Positions 39,172 to 48,434 of a DNA stretch of 64,000 nucleotides are shown piece after piece. A model generated the notes under the pieces. It did not search any database. It saw only the letters and a list, made by a program, of their open reading frames with translations, and was not told the DNA's origin. Source of the DNA: Anaeromassilibacillus sp001305115 (lineage in GTDB: Bacteria > Bacillota > Clostridia > Oscillospirales > Acutalibacteraceae); the NCBI GenBank assembly GCA_042854365.1, contig AP031437.1:1-64000 (forward strand), read 5' to 3'. Each line of letters opens with the position of its first letter. Within the stretch, counting starts at the first letter, position 1. The translations under genes were made by a program, and so were the position numbers.

Positions 39172-39351
39172 TCACCGGTTCAAATCGTCATACAGGCGGT
39201 GAATTCCTCGCCGGATGACGTCGGACCGAGTAGTATTCCATGCTTTTGCACAGGTATCGAGTTCATGGAGAACAATCTGATTCATACGCACTCGGATCAT
39301 GGTATCCATTGGGAATTCGGGGTGCCGCCCTGGTTTCTTTCGGATCGTCAC
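39172..39351 (-). CDS. Small ribbon-helix-helix DNA-binding protein (59 aa)
   Basis: A 59-residue protein read by hand from the minus strand. The core MIRVRMNQIVLHELD, then TRSDVIRRGI and HRLYDDL, is a classic CopG/Arc-type ribbon-helix-helix: a beta strand with alternating residues followed by two helices. The start is GTG at 39351 with GGGGGTG about 6 bases upstream; an internal ATG at 39288 is possible. No toxin-like partner is adjacent, so a stand-alone repressor is more likely than an antitoxin (inference). It shares a bidirectional terminator with the convergent ROK gene. Confidence 0.75.
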   Translation of the reverse strand: MTIRKKPGRHPEFPMDTMIRVRMNQIVLHELDTCAKAWNTTRSDVIRRGIHRLYDDLNR

Positions 39352-39754
39352 AGTATCACCCCCAGCGTGTAGCTACAGGAATAGTATAAAACAAGCTTCT
39401 ACATTTCCACTGGATACCGGAGGAATCTTCCGGGTAACGGATAATCTTAGGAATTTTCTGCCGGATTGGAAGCGCAGGATTGAAAAAAGTTCTGGCGAAG
39501 AGGAGGGAAGCGGGATCTTCTCAAGCAGGATGCAAAACCGCCGTCTCCCAAGAAACAGGACAGAGGTTGTAACGATTGAAAATAGCATCCCTTACCATCC
39601 CGTAGGGGGGCTACAGATCTGATTCTATTTCCAAAATTTTTGAGTTGTGGTAAAGGAGAAGCCGGCTTCCTGAAGAGCGCTTTGTCGGGTAAAGCTTGTT
39701 TCATAGAGGGGATGGGACCGTGGCTACCAGAAAGGGGAAGAACACAACTTGGAG
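39352..39754. other. Gene-free region upstream of the CRISPR array
   Basis: About 400 bp without a supported gene. If the array still has a leader, it lies here (inferred from repeat orientation); no cas remnant is recognisable. Confidence 0.5.
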
Positions 39755-41291
39755 GCCGCCCTCCATGCAGAGAGCGTGGATTAAAATGTACATGTCGGGC
39801 ATTGTACCGACCCTTTGTCCCCATCGCTCCGTATGGAGGTAGTAAATTGGAATGCAAAGCGGCCATTGAGATGGACGGCCTACCCTCTGTCACCCTCTAT
39901 GCAGAGGGCATGGGTTGAAACCTGAATGGGACCTTAAAGCACAACATGGAAAGGCGTCACCCTCCATGAGGAGGGAGTAGATTGAAATATCGTTAAAGGA
40001 CACGGCCGCATGATGTCCGTCGAGCGTCCCCCTTCATGCAGGGGGCATGGGTTAAAACCTGAATGGAACCTTAAGGCACAACATGGAAATGCGTCACCCT
40101 CCATGCGGAGGGGGTAGATTGCAATATCATTAAAGGACACGGCCGCATGATGTCCGCCAAACGTCCCCCTTCATGCAGAGAGCATGGATTGAAACCTGAA
40201 TGGGACCTTAAGGCACAACATGGAAATGCGTCACCCTCCATGCGGAGGGAGTAGATTGAAATATCGTTAAAGGACACGGCCGCATGATGTCCGCCGAGCA
40301 TCCCCCTTCATGCAGAGGGCATGGGTTGAAACCTGAATGGGACCTTAAAGCACAACATAGAAATGCGTCATCCTCCATGCGGAGGGGGTAGATTGCAATA
40401 TCATTAAAGGACACGGCCGCATGATGTCCGCCGAGCGACCCCCTTCATGCAGAGGGCATGGGTTGAAACCTGAATGGGACCTTAAAGCACAACATAGAAA
40501 TGCGTAACCTCCATGAGGAGGGAGTAGATTGAAATATCGTTAAAGGACACGGCCGCATGATGTCCACCGAGCGCCCCCCCTTCATGCAGAGGGCATGGGT
40601 TAAAACCTGAATGGGACCTTAAAGCACAACATAGAAATGCGTCACCCTCCATGCGGAGGGGGTAGATTGCAATATCATTAAAGGACACGGCCGCATGATG
40701 TCCGCCAAACGTCCCCCTTCATGCAGAGGGCATGGATTGAAACCTGAATGGGACCTTAAAGCACAACATGGAAAGGCGTCACCCTCCATGAGAAGGGAGT
40801 AGATTGAAATATCGTTAAAGGACACGGCCGCATGATATCCGTCGGGCGTCCCCCTTCATGCAGGGGGCATGGGTTAAAACCTGAATGGGACCTTAAAGCA
40901 CAACATAGAAATGCGTAACCTCCATGAGGAGGGAGTAGATTGAAATATCGTTAAAGGACACGGCCGCATGATGTCCGCCGAGCGTCCCCCTTTAAGCAGA
41001 GAGCATGGATTGAAATTGTCTTTCGTCCTTCGTTTCTTCCGCTAGTGCTGCGCCACCCTCCGCATGGAGGGTGTGGATTGAAATAGGTTGCCAGTGACGA
41101 TGACAAATATACAAAATGCCACCCTCTATGCGGACAGTATAAATTGAAATTTTGCACCCCAAAAGGTCAAAACTGGATTGTGGGATCATCCTTCATGCGG
41201 AGAGTGTGGACGGAAAGGAAAGTCGTGCCGGTATGTACTTACGAGGTTTACGCATTACCCACACTCTCCATGTGTAGGGGGTGGCTTGCAA
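39755..41291 (+). CRISPR. Orphan, decayed type I-C-like CRISPR array with a two-spacer satellite
   Basis: About 23 degenerate ~33-bp repeats with hairpin arms like CCCTCCATGCGGAGGG and the 3' end ATTGAAAT or TTGAAAC, typical of type I-C repeats, separated by 33-39-bp spacers. Outer repeats have unique spacers. From 39889 to about 41000 only two spacers occur, A (beginning CTGAATGGGACC) and B (beginning ATCGTTAAAGGACACGG), alternating eight times with a 137-bp period. The repeat before A and the repeat before B are different variants. No cas gene lies in the window. Orientation is taken from the repeat 3' end. Confidence 0.85.
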
Positions 41292-41349
41292 TGCTCTTGC
41301 TTTGTCAACCTTTATCCCTCCTGTTAATGTCACCATCCTTGTGGGGGCG

Positions 41350-43056
41350 TTATTTGGGAATCATTTTCGTCACCTTGTTCCCTGCGTGATCGCGGGCATA
41401 AAAGGGATAGCCTACAGACTTACGATTGAAAAATTGAGCGTTTCTTTGCGCATGGAAGGAAAATCCGCTCCCAATTGTACCTTTCGTAAACGCGCTAGCG
41501 GTGTATTCTCCGGATGTATTGGCAGCACGGACAAGAGCCTTATCGTTGCCTGTATCCTGCAAAAATAGATAGAGGTTGCCGTCTTGCACCTGCCGTTGTG
41601 CTTCGATAGTAGGGGTGGAGGGGACTTCCGTCGGATGGGTCCAATTGTCGCCGGAAAGCTTGGACGTATCATAGGCCAAGGCAGCGCCAATGTCCAACAT
41701 ACCGCCTGTGGAAACCAACCCTGTCAAACTGGCCAAGGGTTTGACAGAGGCGAGTAGAATTTCTTTGACGTCTGCGAGGGTAATCCCATCAAACTGGGTA
41801 TAGATCATAGCTGCTGCCGCGGTCACCATCGGCGCCGCCATAGAGGTGCCAGTCATGTAGCTATAGCGGTTGCCAGGTGTAGTGCTGAGGATGTGCGTAC
41901 CCGGAGCCGCCAAGTCAACAGAAGATGCGCCGTAGTTGGATGTGTGGTGTAGAACACCGTCGTAACAAAGATTGGCTACCGAAAGGATGTTGTCCAGATT
42001 GTACGAGGCGGGATAGGTGGGGGATAAATCTATATTCGCCGAGTCATTGCCTGCCGCTACGATAAACAGCATGTTGGATTGGGCGATCGCTTGGTAAAGG
42101 GCGCGGTCATTTTTGGAAGAGGAAAGGCTCAGGTTACAGATGGAGGCGCCATTGGCCTCTGCATAATGGATGGCCTGAATCAGGGAAGCGGTCGTACCGC
42201 TCCCATCCGAACCGCCGAGTGCTTTGACCGGCATGATTTTCACACGTTCCCCAGGGACAATGCCGGAAATTCCGATCTGATTGTTCGATGAGGCGGCGAT
42301 GGTTCCTGCACCGTGGGTGCCGTGGCTATCCTCATCCCCTGTGTAAACTTGGTTGGTATGATCGTAGAAGTTCCAGCCGTGTACGTCGTCGATGTAACCG
42401 TTGCCGTCGTCGTCTATCCCATTCCCAGGGATTTCGTCCTCATTGACCCAGATTGCGCCGGCCAGATCCTCATGAGTATAGTCGATGCCGGTGTCGAGCA
42501 TGGCGACAATGACAGAACGTTTGCCCCCGTTGTAGCGCCTCCATGCTTCCTCAACGTTGACATCGATACCTGCTACAGCGGTAGAGGGGTTGTTGGTAGA
42601 CCGGAGTTGCAATGTAGAAGCGTTTCCAGAGGAATCCCACCAGCCAAAATGCTGTGTCAGAATCCCATCAAGTACCGGGAAGCGGCTTTTTTGGTCCGGC
42701 GCTTGAAAGGTTCCATCGTTGGACAGCGCCCATTGTTTTCCGAGCAATGCGTCGTTGACAGAGACCTCCTGTTCGCTATAGGTATAATTCGGCTGTACCA
42801 GAAGAACCTGTTGATCTTGAGAAAGCTGCTCTAGTCCCTTGGCCAGAGCTTCCTTGGTTTGGAAGGAATGGACCTGGTAACTGCCATCCTGATAGAACGC
42901 CAGAACTTCGTTATTTTCATATGTATCCAGATCCGTTTCAACGATCGCAGAAGGCTTGGCCGCGGTAAGGGAACTGGCGGCGGCTAAGGCGGGCCTTCCG
43001 AAGGCTGGAATGACCAATAAGAGGGCCAAAAAAAGGGCTGTTTGCCGGGTTTTCAT
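41350..43056 (-). CDS. Secreted subtilisin-like serine protease (S8)
   Basis: A 568-residue exported protease. Signal peptide (to about residue 26), propeptide-like region (about 30-100), then the S8 catalytic domain: Asp188 in MLDTGID, His245 in SHGTHGAG, Ser405 in GTSMAAP. A DDDGNGYIDD loop after the Asp probably binds calcium, and a C-terminal domain of about 120 residues follows. Numbering is from the ATG at 43056; two ATGs lie up to 4 codons upstream. The protein ends near the 3' edge of the CRISPR array. Confidence 0.9.
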   Translation of the reverse strand: MKTRQTALFLALLLVIPAFGRPALAAASSLTAAKPSAIVETDLDTYENNEVLAFYQDGSYQVHSFQTKEALAKGLEQLSQDQQVLLVQPNYTYSEQEVSVNDALLGKQWALSNDGTFQAPDQKSRFPVLDGILTQHFGWWDSSGNASTLQLRSTNNPSTAVAGIDVNVEEAWRRYNGGKRSVIVAMLDTGIDYTHEDLAGAIWVNEDEIPGNGIDDDGNGYIDDVHGWNFYDHTNQVYTGDEDSHGTHGAGTIAASSNNQIGISGIVPGERVKIMPVKALGGSDGSGTTASLIQAIHYAEANGASICNLSLSSSKNDRALYQAIAQSNMLFIVAAGNDSANIDLSPTYPASYNLDNILSVANLCYDGVLHHTSNYGASSVDLAAPGTHILSTTPGNRYSYMTGTSMAAPMVTAAAAMIYTQFDGITLADVKEILLASVKPLASLTGLVSTGGMLDIGAALAYDTSKLSGDNWTHPTEVPSTPTIEAQRQVQDGNLYLFLQDTGNDKALVRAANTSGEYTASAFTKGTIGSGFSFHAQRNAQFFNRKSVGYPFYARDHAGNKVTKMIPK

Positions 43057-43328
43057 GAATGTCATCATCCTTTCCGTTCGATTCCTTTGGCAGGGAGGGT
43101 TTAAGGTGCTGGTGGCTTTTAATCGTTGGATTGGGTGGAAGTTCCATCTAAATCGTAACGGGTTTTTTTGAAGAGAGCTTGAAGAATCCGTGGAGGTTCG
43201 GGGGATTTTATTGGATGATTGAGCGTTGCGGCCCGGTTCAACGGCTCAAAATCAAAAAGGGGATGGACTTTTACTAAAAAATGGGTATGATAAGAGTAAG
43301 GAAATACTGAGAAAAGGACGATGAAGAA

Positions 43329-44876
43329 ATGAAACGTATTGCACCAGAGGTATGGAAAGAAGATCTGGCGGAGTTTCGCGAAAAGACGGACCAATTTTAT
43401 GAGGGAGAGCTGGACAAAGCAGCCTATAAGGGCTTTTCCGGCGGTTATGGAAGTTATGCCCAAAGGGGTGGAAAGGCCAGCATGCTCCGGCTGCGTTTGG
43501 CAGGCGGACGGCTGACAAAAGACAAACTGAAGTTTATTGCGGATTCGATTGCAAAGCACCACATCGACCGGGTACACTTGACTACCTGTCAGACGGTGCA
43601 GCTTCATAATCTGCATCCAGAGGCAATTTATGATATTGTGGAGTCCGCGCTCGATCACGGAATTGTGACACGCGGCGGTGGCGGCGATTTCCCGAGAAAT
43701 GTGATGGTTTCCCCGCTTTCCGGCGTTGAGCAGGGGGAGTACTTTGACGTACTGCCCTATGCGGAAGCGGCGGGCGAATATTTGCTAACCTTTATTAAAG
43801 CGGAAAAGATGCCAAGGAAACTGAAGGTCGGTTTTTCCAATAGCCCGGCAAATCAGACCCATGCGACCTTCCGCGACCTGGGATTCGTAGCGCGCCCGGA
43901 CGGAACCTTTGATGTGTATAGTGCAGGCGGGCTGGGAAATAACCCCCGTATGGGCTTGCAGGTTGCACAGGGCGTTTCCCCATCCAAGATTCTGTACTAT
44001 ATCTGTGCGATGCGTGATACCTTTATCGCCTATGGCAACTATGAAAAACGCAACAAGGCCAGAACGCGTTATATGCAGGAGACCTTGGGGGAAGAAGGGT
44101 ACGTCAAAGCGTACCAGGAAAAGTTAAAGGCGGTCTTTGAACGCCACAACGACTTGGATCTCAACATCACCCCCACTTCCATCGCAAAGAAGGGCGATGG
44201 TTCGACAGCGGAAGGAAAACGGGTGATCCCGCAAAAGCAGGACGGCCTGTATGCCGTGCAGTACCATCCGCTCGGCGGATGTCCGGCCCCGTCCAAACTG
44301 GGCGAGCTGTACGATGTGATTCGAGATATGGAAGATGTAGAGCTTCGTATCGCGCCGGATGAGACCCTGTATATCATTCATTTGACAGGGGAAGAGGCAA
44401 AAAGGGTTCTCGCCGCTACAGAGGACGGCGCACAAAGTCTAGTGGAGACGTCGGTAGCCTGCATAGGGGCGTCCATTTGCCAGGTTGGCTTGCGGGACTC
44501 ACAGGAACTTTTGGCGGCAATTGTACGGGAGACCCGTTCAGCCGGAATTCCCGATGGAGCTCTCCCCCAGGTGCATATTTCTGGATGTCCTTCCTCGTGT
44601 GGGACCCATCAGATCGGCGAGATCGGTTTCCATGGTGGCGTGAAAATGGTCAATAAAGTGGCAACGCCCGCCTTTACATTGCATCTGAATGGCTGTGATA
44701 CCCAGGGAGTAGAACAGTTTGGCGAGCAAGTCGGTATGATTCTTCAGGAAAATATTCCAGCTTTTCTGGTTGAACTGGGGAAGACAGTGGCTGCAACAGG
44801 AGGAACCTACGAGGAATGGAAGAAGGAACATGCCGCGCAGGTACGAGCCATTGCAGAGAAATATCTGGTCAAGTAA
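43329..44876 (+). CDS. Siroheme sulfite/nitrite reductase
   Basis: A 515-residue assimilatory-type reductase with a duplicated ferrodoxin-like/siroheme fold. The [4Fe-4S]-siroheme ligands appear as Cx5C (ACIGASIC) and Cx3C (SGCPSSCG) in the C-terminal half, and the N-terminal half has the usual HLTTCQTVQLH. It carries out six-electron reduction of sulfite to sulfide or nitrite to ammonia; the sequence alone does not decide which. No electron-donor subunit is adjacent. ATG at 43329 with AAAGGA about 12 bases upstream. It is the last clearly chromosomal gene. Confidence 0.88.
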   Translation: MKRIAPEVWKEDLAEFREKTDQFYEGELDKAAYKGFSGGYGSYAQRGGKASMLRLRLAGGRLTKDKLKFIADSIAKHHIDRVHLTTCQTVQLHNLHPEAIYDIVESALDHGIVTRGGGGDFPRNVMVSPLSGVEQGEYFDVLPYAEAAGEYLLTFIKAEKMPRKLKVGFSNSPANQTHATFRDLGFVARPDGTFDVYSAGGLGNNPRMGLQVAQGVSPSKILYYICAMRDTFIAYGNYEKRNKARTRYMQETLGEEGYVKAYQEKLKAVFERHNDLDLNITPTSIAKKGDGSTAEGKRVIPQKQDGLYAVQYHPLGGCPAPSKLGELYDVIRDMEDVELRIAPDETLYIIHLTGEEAKRVLAATEDGAQSLVETSVACIGASICQVGLRDSQELLAAIVRETRSAGIPDGALPQVHISGCPSSCGTHQIGEIGFHGGVKMVNKVATPAFTLHLNGCDTQGVEQFGEQVGMILQENIPAFLVELGKTVAATGGTYEEWKKEHAAQVRAIAEKYLVK

Positions 44877-44964
44877 ATGCGATTTTTACTTGTATCGGTG
44901 TGGACTGAGAGTAGAGAGGCCCTCCCAAAAAGGCGCTCACCCATAAGGAAGTAATTTAATTGTC

Positions 44965-45000
44965 GCAGGGCGGTATGGCTGAAAGGTCATGCCGTCCTGC
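44965..45000 (-). terminator. Hairpin at the 3' end of the recombinase remnant
   Basis: GCAGGGCGGTATG (44965-44977) pairs with CATGCCGTCCTGC (44988-45000) with two wobble pairs. It overlaps the stop of the minus-strand recombinase and probably terminates it; the element end must lie close by. Confidence 0.5.
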
Positions 45001-46456
45001 CTTTTCTTTGCCGTTCCACGGTCTGATCATCGCCCGGCAGGGTGACTTCTCCAATAAAGTTCCAGATCAATTCAATTTTCTGCCTGCGGTGGCCGCTGGA
45101 CTTATCCGGCGCATGGACAATGATCTTCTTCACAAACTCATTGACGATAGTGGGGGTCAGTTCACGAATACCCACATATTTTCGCACAATGGCTGCAAAG
45201 CTGGCGAAATCGGCTTGATCCTGTTCAAAGGTTTCTACCGCTTCCCGCCATACCTTGACCTGCTCCGTCAGTTCTTTTTGTTCTGCTTCATAGTCAGTGG
45301 AGAGTTTCAAAAAACGTTCATGGCTGATCGTCCCGCTGATGTCGTCCTCATAGATACGCTTGAAAATCCGGTCAAGTTCGCCAATGCGCTTTTCCGCTTG
45401 GGCGATTTCACGCTTGCGTTTCTTGGCCTCTTTTTCCGCTTCTTGAAAACGCTGCTTTCTCGCGGCTTCTTCAAATGCCATGGCATCGTCAAAGAACAAT
45501 GCCGTCACATCGAAAATCCGCTGCAAAACAAACAGTTTCAGCGTTTCTTCCCGGATGAAGTGCATGGTACAGTCGCCTGTATTGCTCTTATACCGGGAAC
45601 ACCGATAGCAGTCTTGCTGCGGCGTCATGTTTTTGCCTGTGGCGAAATGCAGTTTGCTTCCACAATCAGCGCAGTACAGCAGACCGGAAAACAACCCTTG
45701 CCGTTCGGCTTGCTTGGCCGGGCGGCGCTTGTTCTCCCGCAACTCCTGTACCCGTGCAAAGACTTGTTCGTCGATAATGGCAGGCTGAGTATTGGGGAAA
45801 ATCCGCTGATCCTCCGGGGCATTGTGCAGCCGCTTTTTCAGCTTGTGGGACTTGGAATAGGTCTTGAAGTTCACTGTGCAGCCGGTATACTCTGGCCGCT
45901 CCAATATCCCCGCGACAGACTTCGGGCTCCACTTGTGGGGCTTCTCTGGCAGCGGCTTCCCGTCCCGTTGAGCGTAGTGAGCCTTGACGGTCAGGACACA
46001 TTCGGCGGTCAGCAGTTTGGCAATCTGCATAGGGCCTTTCCCCGCAATGCACAGGTCAAAAATCCGTTTGACAATCTCGGCGGCTTCCTCGTCCACGATC
46101 CACTTCTTTTTGTCTGCTGGGTCTTTCATGTACCCATAGGGCGGATTGGTGCAGAGGTGTTCTCCGGCGTTTCCTTTGGCCCGCATGACGGCCCGGATTT
46201 TCTTGCTGGTATCGCGGGCGTAGAAGTCGTTGAATAGGTTACGGAACGGGGTAAAATCATTGTCCCCCTTGTCGCTGTCCACGCCGTCATTGATGGCGAT
46301 ATACCGAATGTCACGCTCAGCAAAAAAGCTCTCAGTATAGTAACCAACTTTCAGATAGTCCCGGCCCATGCGGGACATATCCTTGACAATGACGGTTCTA
46401 ACCTTTCCTGCTTCGGCCAGCCGGATCATCTCATTCCAGCCCGGACGGTCAAATAA
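44987..46456 (-). pseudogene. Large serine recombinase, 5'-truncated
   Basis: The coding region matches a large serine recombinase from FDRPGWNEM onward: VIVKDMSRMGRDYLKVG, AINDGVDS, the recombinase domain, zinc ribbon (LLYCADCGSK ... YRCSRY), coiled coil and a DUF4368-like C-terminus. The first ~60-70 residues, including the catalytic serine of the resolvase domain, are missing. Upstream of about 46456 the open frame continues into unrelated DNA (FCRYRYHTS). It therefore cannot catalyse recombination. The break coincides with the start of a conjugative element on the other side, which probably inserted here. Confidence 0.85.
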
Positions 46457-46553
46457 TGAGGTGTGATAGCGATAGCGGCAAAAAGCTAATAAAATCAATG
46501 GTTTTGCGGACAGCGGATAGACAGGGAATGTGTTAAAAACTGAATACGCACAC

Positions 46554-46603
46554 AAACGGCGTTACCTTAACCCCTTTGGGGGAGAAAGTAACGCCGTTTT
46601 TTT
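46554..46603 (+). terminator. Terminator at the left end of the conjugative element
   Basis: AAACGGCGTTAC (46554-46565) pairs perfectly with GTAACGCCGTTT (46588-46599), followed by T's. It lies in the leader of the first gene of the conjugative module and might serve as an attenuator. Confidence 0.8.
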
Positions 46604-46632
46604 ATGCCCGCAGGAAAGGAGGTGCAGCCGGA

Positions 46633-46851
46633 ATGTATTTCACAAAGGGCAAGCAGCGGGCGTTTGAATTGCTCATGCAGCAGAAGCCGGGATTTGACCG
46701 CTATCAATCCGGTTGTGCCGGAGATGATGAAGATTGCGGCACTTGCCGTTTCTACCGCCCCGGGTGGAAATATGAGTTTTGCGTTTTCAAAGAGTGTCCC
46801 TATTGCCCCGGCAAAAGGACGCGGAAAACGCACGCCAGCATGGACAAATAG
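46633..46851 (+). CDS. Small Cys-rich protein of conjugative elements
   Basis: A 72-residue protein (MYFTKGKQRAFELLMQQKPG...) with several cysteines (SGCAGDDEDCGTC, then CVFKECPYCPG), suggesting a small zinc-binding fold. Genes like it head the left end of Tn1549-like elements. The ATG at 46633 follows AAGGAGGTG. Function unknown. Confidence 0.7.
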   Translation: MYFTKGKQRAFELLMQQKPGFDRYQSGCAGDDEDCGTCRFYRPGWKYEFCVFKECPYCPGKRTRKTHASMDK

Positions 46852-46979
46852 ACGGGCAAAAGCCCTTGTGCCATGCGGCTTTGCAGACGCGAAAACGGCA
46901 AAGGGCATATTGCAATACCAAAACAGCCGAAAACGGCTTTCTAATTGTCCACGCATACCAAGAGAGGAAGTGAGGAAAT

Positions 46980-47924
46980 ATGGCAGTTTTCAGAGTGGAG
47001 CGAAATACGGGATATACCGTTATGAGCAACCACCACTTGCGAAACAAGGAATTGTCCTTAAAGGCAAAGGGCTTGTTGTCGCAAATGCTTTCGCTGCCCG
47101 AAGATTGGGATTATACCCTTGCGGGCTTATCCCATATCAACCGGGAGAAGATCGACGCAATCCGCGAAGCGGTAAAGGAACTCGAAAAAGCCGGATATAT
47201 CGTGCGCAGCCGGGAGCGCGACGAAAAGGGACGCTTGCGGGGCGCAGATTACGTCATATACGAGCAGCCGCAGCCGCGAGAGCCGGAAGCAGCTACCAGC
47301 GGCGGACAGCCGCCTATATTGGATTTACCTACATTGGAAAATCCAACATTGGATAATCCAACGTTGGAAAAACCTACGCAGGAAAAACCTACGTTGGAAA
47401 ATCCAACGCAATTAAATAAAGATATATTAAGTAAAGAACAATCAATTACTGATTTATCAAGTACCGATTCCATTCCTTTCCATTCCCTAAACCCCTTGCC
47501 CTTTGCGCATGGCGAAGCGGCTACGCCGCCGGAAAGGAAAAGAACGGAAGCGAAAAGCAATAGCGCAGTAGAGATTTACAGGGAGATTATCAAGGACAAT
47601 ATCGAATACGACCATCTCATTCAAAACTGCAAAATTGACAAAGACCGTTTGGACGAGATTGTTGACCTTATGCTGGAAACCGTCTGCACAGCCCGAAAGA
47701 CAATCCGTATTGCCGGGGACGACTACCCCGCCGAATTGGTGAAATCCAAGTTTTTGAAGCTGAACAGCAGCCATATTGAGTTTGTTTTGGATTGCATGAG
47801 GGAGAACACAACCAAAGTGCGCAACATCAAGCAGTATCTAAAAGCGGTGCTGTTCAACGCGCCGAGTACCATTGACAGCTACTATACCGCCCTTGTCAAT
47901 CACGACTTATACGGCGGCGAATGA
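46980..47924 (+). CDS. DUF6017-type replication initiator of a conjugative element
   Basis: A 314-residue protein with an N-terminal winged helix (NRETGYTVMSNHHL-like start, LSLKAKGLLSQMLSLPEDW, INREKIDAIREAV) like phage replisome organizers, a repetitive Pro/Thr/Glu-rich linker (residues about 119-145), and a C-terminal DUF6017 domain (NSAVEIYREIIKDNIEYDHL...). In Tn1549-like elements this gene precedes pcfB and virD4, as here. ATG at 46980. The linker is encoded by 15-bp DNA repeats that may be initiator-binding iterons. Confidence 0.85.
   Translation: MAVFRVERNTGYTVMSNHHLRNKELSLKAKGLLSQMLSLPEDWDYTLAGLSHINREKIDAIREAVKELEKAGYIVRSRERDEKGRLRGADYVIYEQPQPREPEAATSGGQPPILDLPTLENPTLDNPTLEKPTQEKPTLENPTQLNKDILSKEQSITDLSSTDSIPFHSLNPLPFAHGEAATPPERKRTEAKSNSAVEIYREIIKDNIEYDHLIQNCKIDKDRLDEIVDLMLETVCTARKTIRIAGDDYPAELVKSKFLKLNSSHIEFVLDCMRENTTKVRNIKQYLKAVLFNAPSTIDSYYTALVNHDLYGGE
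47331..47412 (+). repeat. 15-bp iteron-like repeats inside the initiator gene
   Basis: About six imperfect copies of a 15-bp unit built on TTGGAAAATCCAAC / TTGGAAAAACCTACG, with palindromic junctions CCAACATTGG and CCAACGTTGG. The encoded protein repeats the pattern PTLENPTL. Iterons within a rep gene are known for RepA_N-type replicons. Confidence 0.65.
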
Positions 47925-47960
47925 GCATAGCCGCACTTTACCGGGAAAGGAGTTGATACC

Positions 47961-48434
47961 TTGCAGGAGGAAGTAACCCAAAAAACGATTGCCCTATACG
48001 TCAAAGTGGGAAAAGGCGCGGCGCGGCTTACCGAACAGGCGTTACAGAAAGCAATCCAAAAGTTTTTGGAGCAGAAAAGCAAACCCGCGCATGGGAAACA
48101 GACCATGCGGCAGCTTATGAAGCAGAACGCGGGTGTTTCCAACATCGAGATCACCGACAGCAATATTAAAGCCTTTGAGAGTACGGCGAAGAAATACAAC
48201 ATAGATTTTTCGCTAAAAAAGGTTAAGGGCGAGCAGACCCGTTACCTTGTGTTTTTCAAAGGCCGGGACGCGGACGTTATGACCGCAGCGTTTCAAGAGT
48301 TTTCCGCAAAGAAGCTGAACCGGGAGAAAAAGCCCTCTATCCGCAAAGCCCTTGCCGCTGCAAAGGACAAGGCGAAGCAGCTTAACGCCGCCCGCGACAA
48401 GGTAAAGAAAATGGACAGGGGGCGCGAGATATGA
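47961..48434 (+). CDS. pcfB: PcfB family conjugation protein
   Basis: A 157-residue protein (DUF3801/PcfB) found beside the VirD4 coupling protein in Gram-positive conjugative elements; PcfB of pCF10 assists substrate recognition by the coupling protein. The start is TTG at 47961 with AAAGGAG 9 bases upstream, a case where the ribosome site decides. The stop overlaps the traG start (ATGA at 48431), showing a coupled operon. Confidence 0.85.
   Translation: MQEEVTQKTIALYVKVGKGAARLTEQALQKAIQKFLEQKSKPAHGKQTMRQLMKQNAGVSNIEITDSNIKAFESTAKKYNIDFSLKKVKGEQTRYLVFFKGRDADVMTAAFQEFSAKKLNREKKPSIRKALAAAKDKAKQLNAARDKVKKMDRGREI

Noticed and set aside
40071..41157. Series of ~68-codon minus-strand frames repeated every 137 bases
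   Set aside because: They arise from the repeated CRISPR module, not from genes.
39352..41349. cas genes or fragments beside the CRISPR array
   Set aside because: Flanking coding regions are an RHH protein and a subtilase; neither resembles Cas proteins.
44960..46237. Plus-strand open frame of 425 codons opposite the truncated recombinase
   Set aside because: The minus strand encodes clear recombinase domains; this frame is their shadow.
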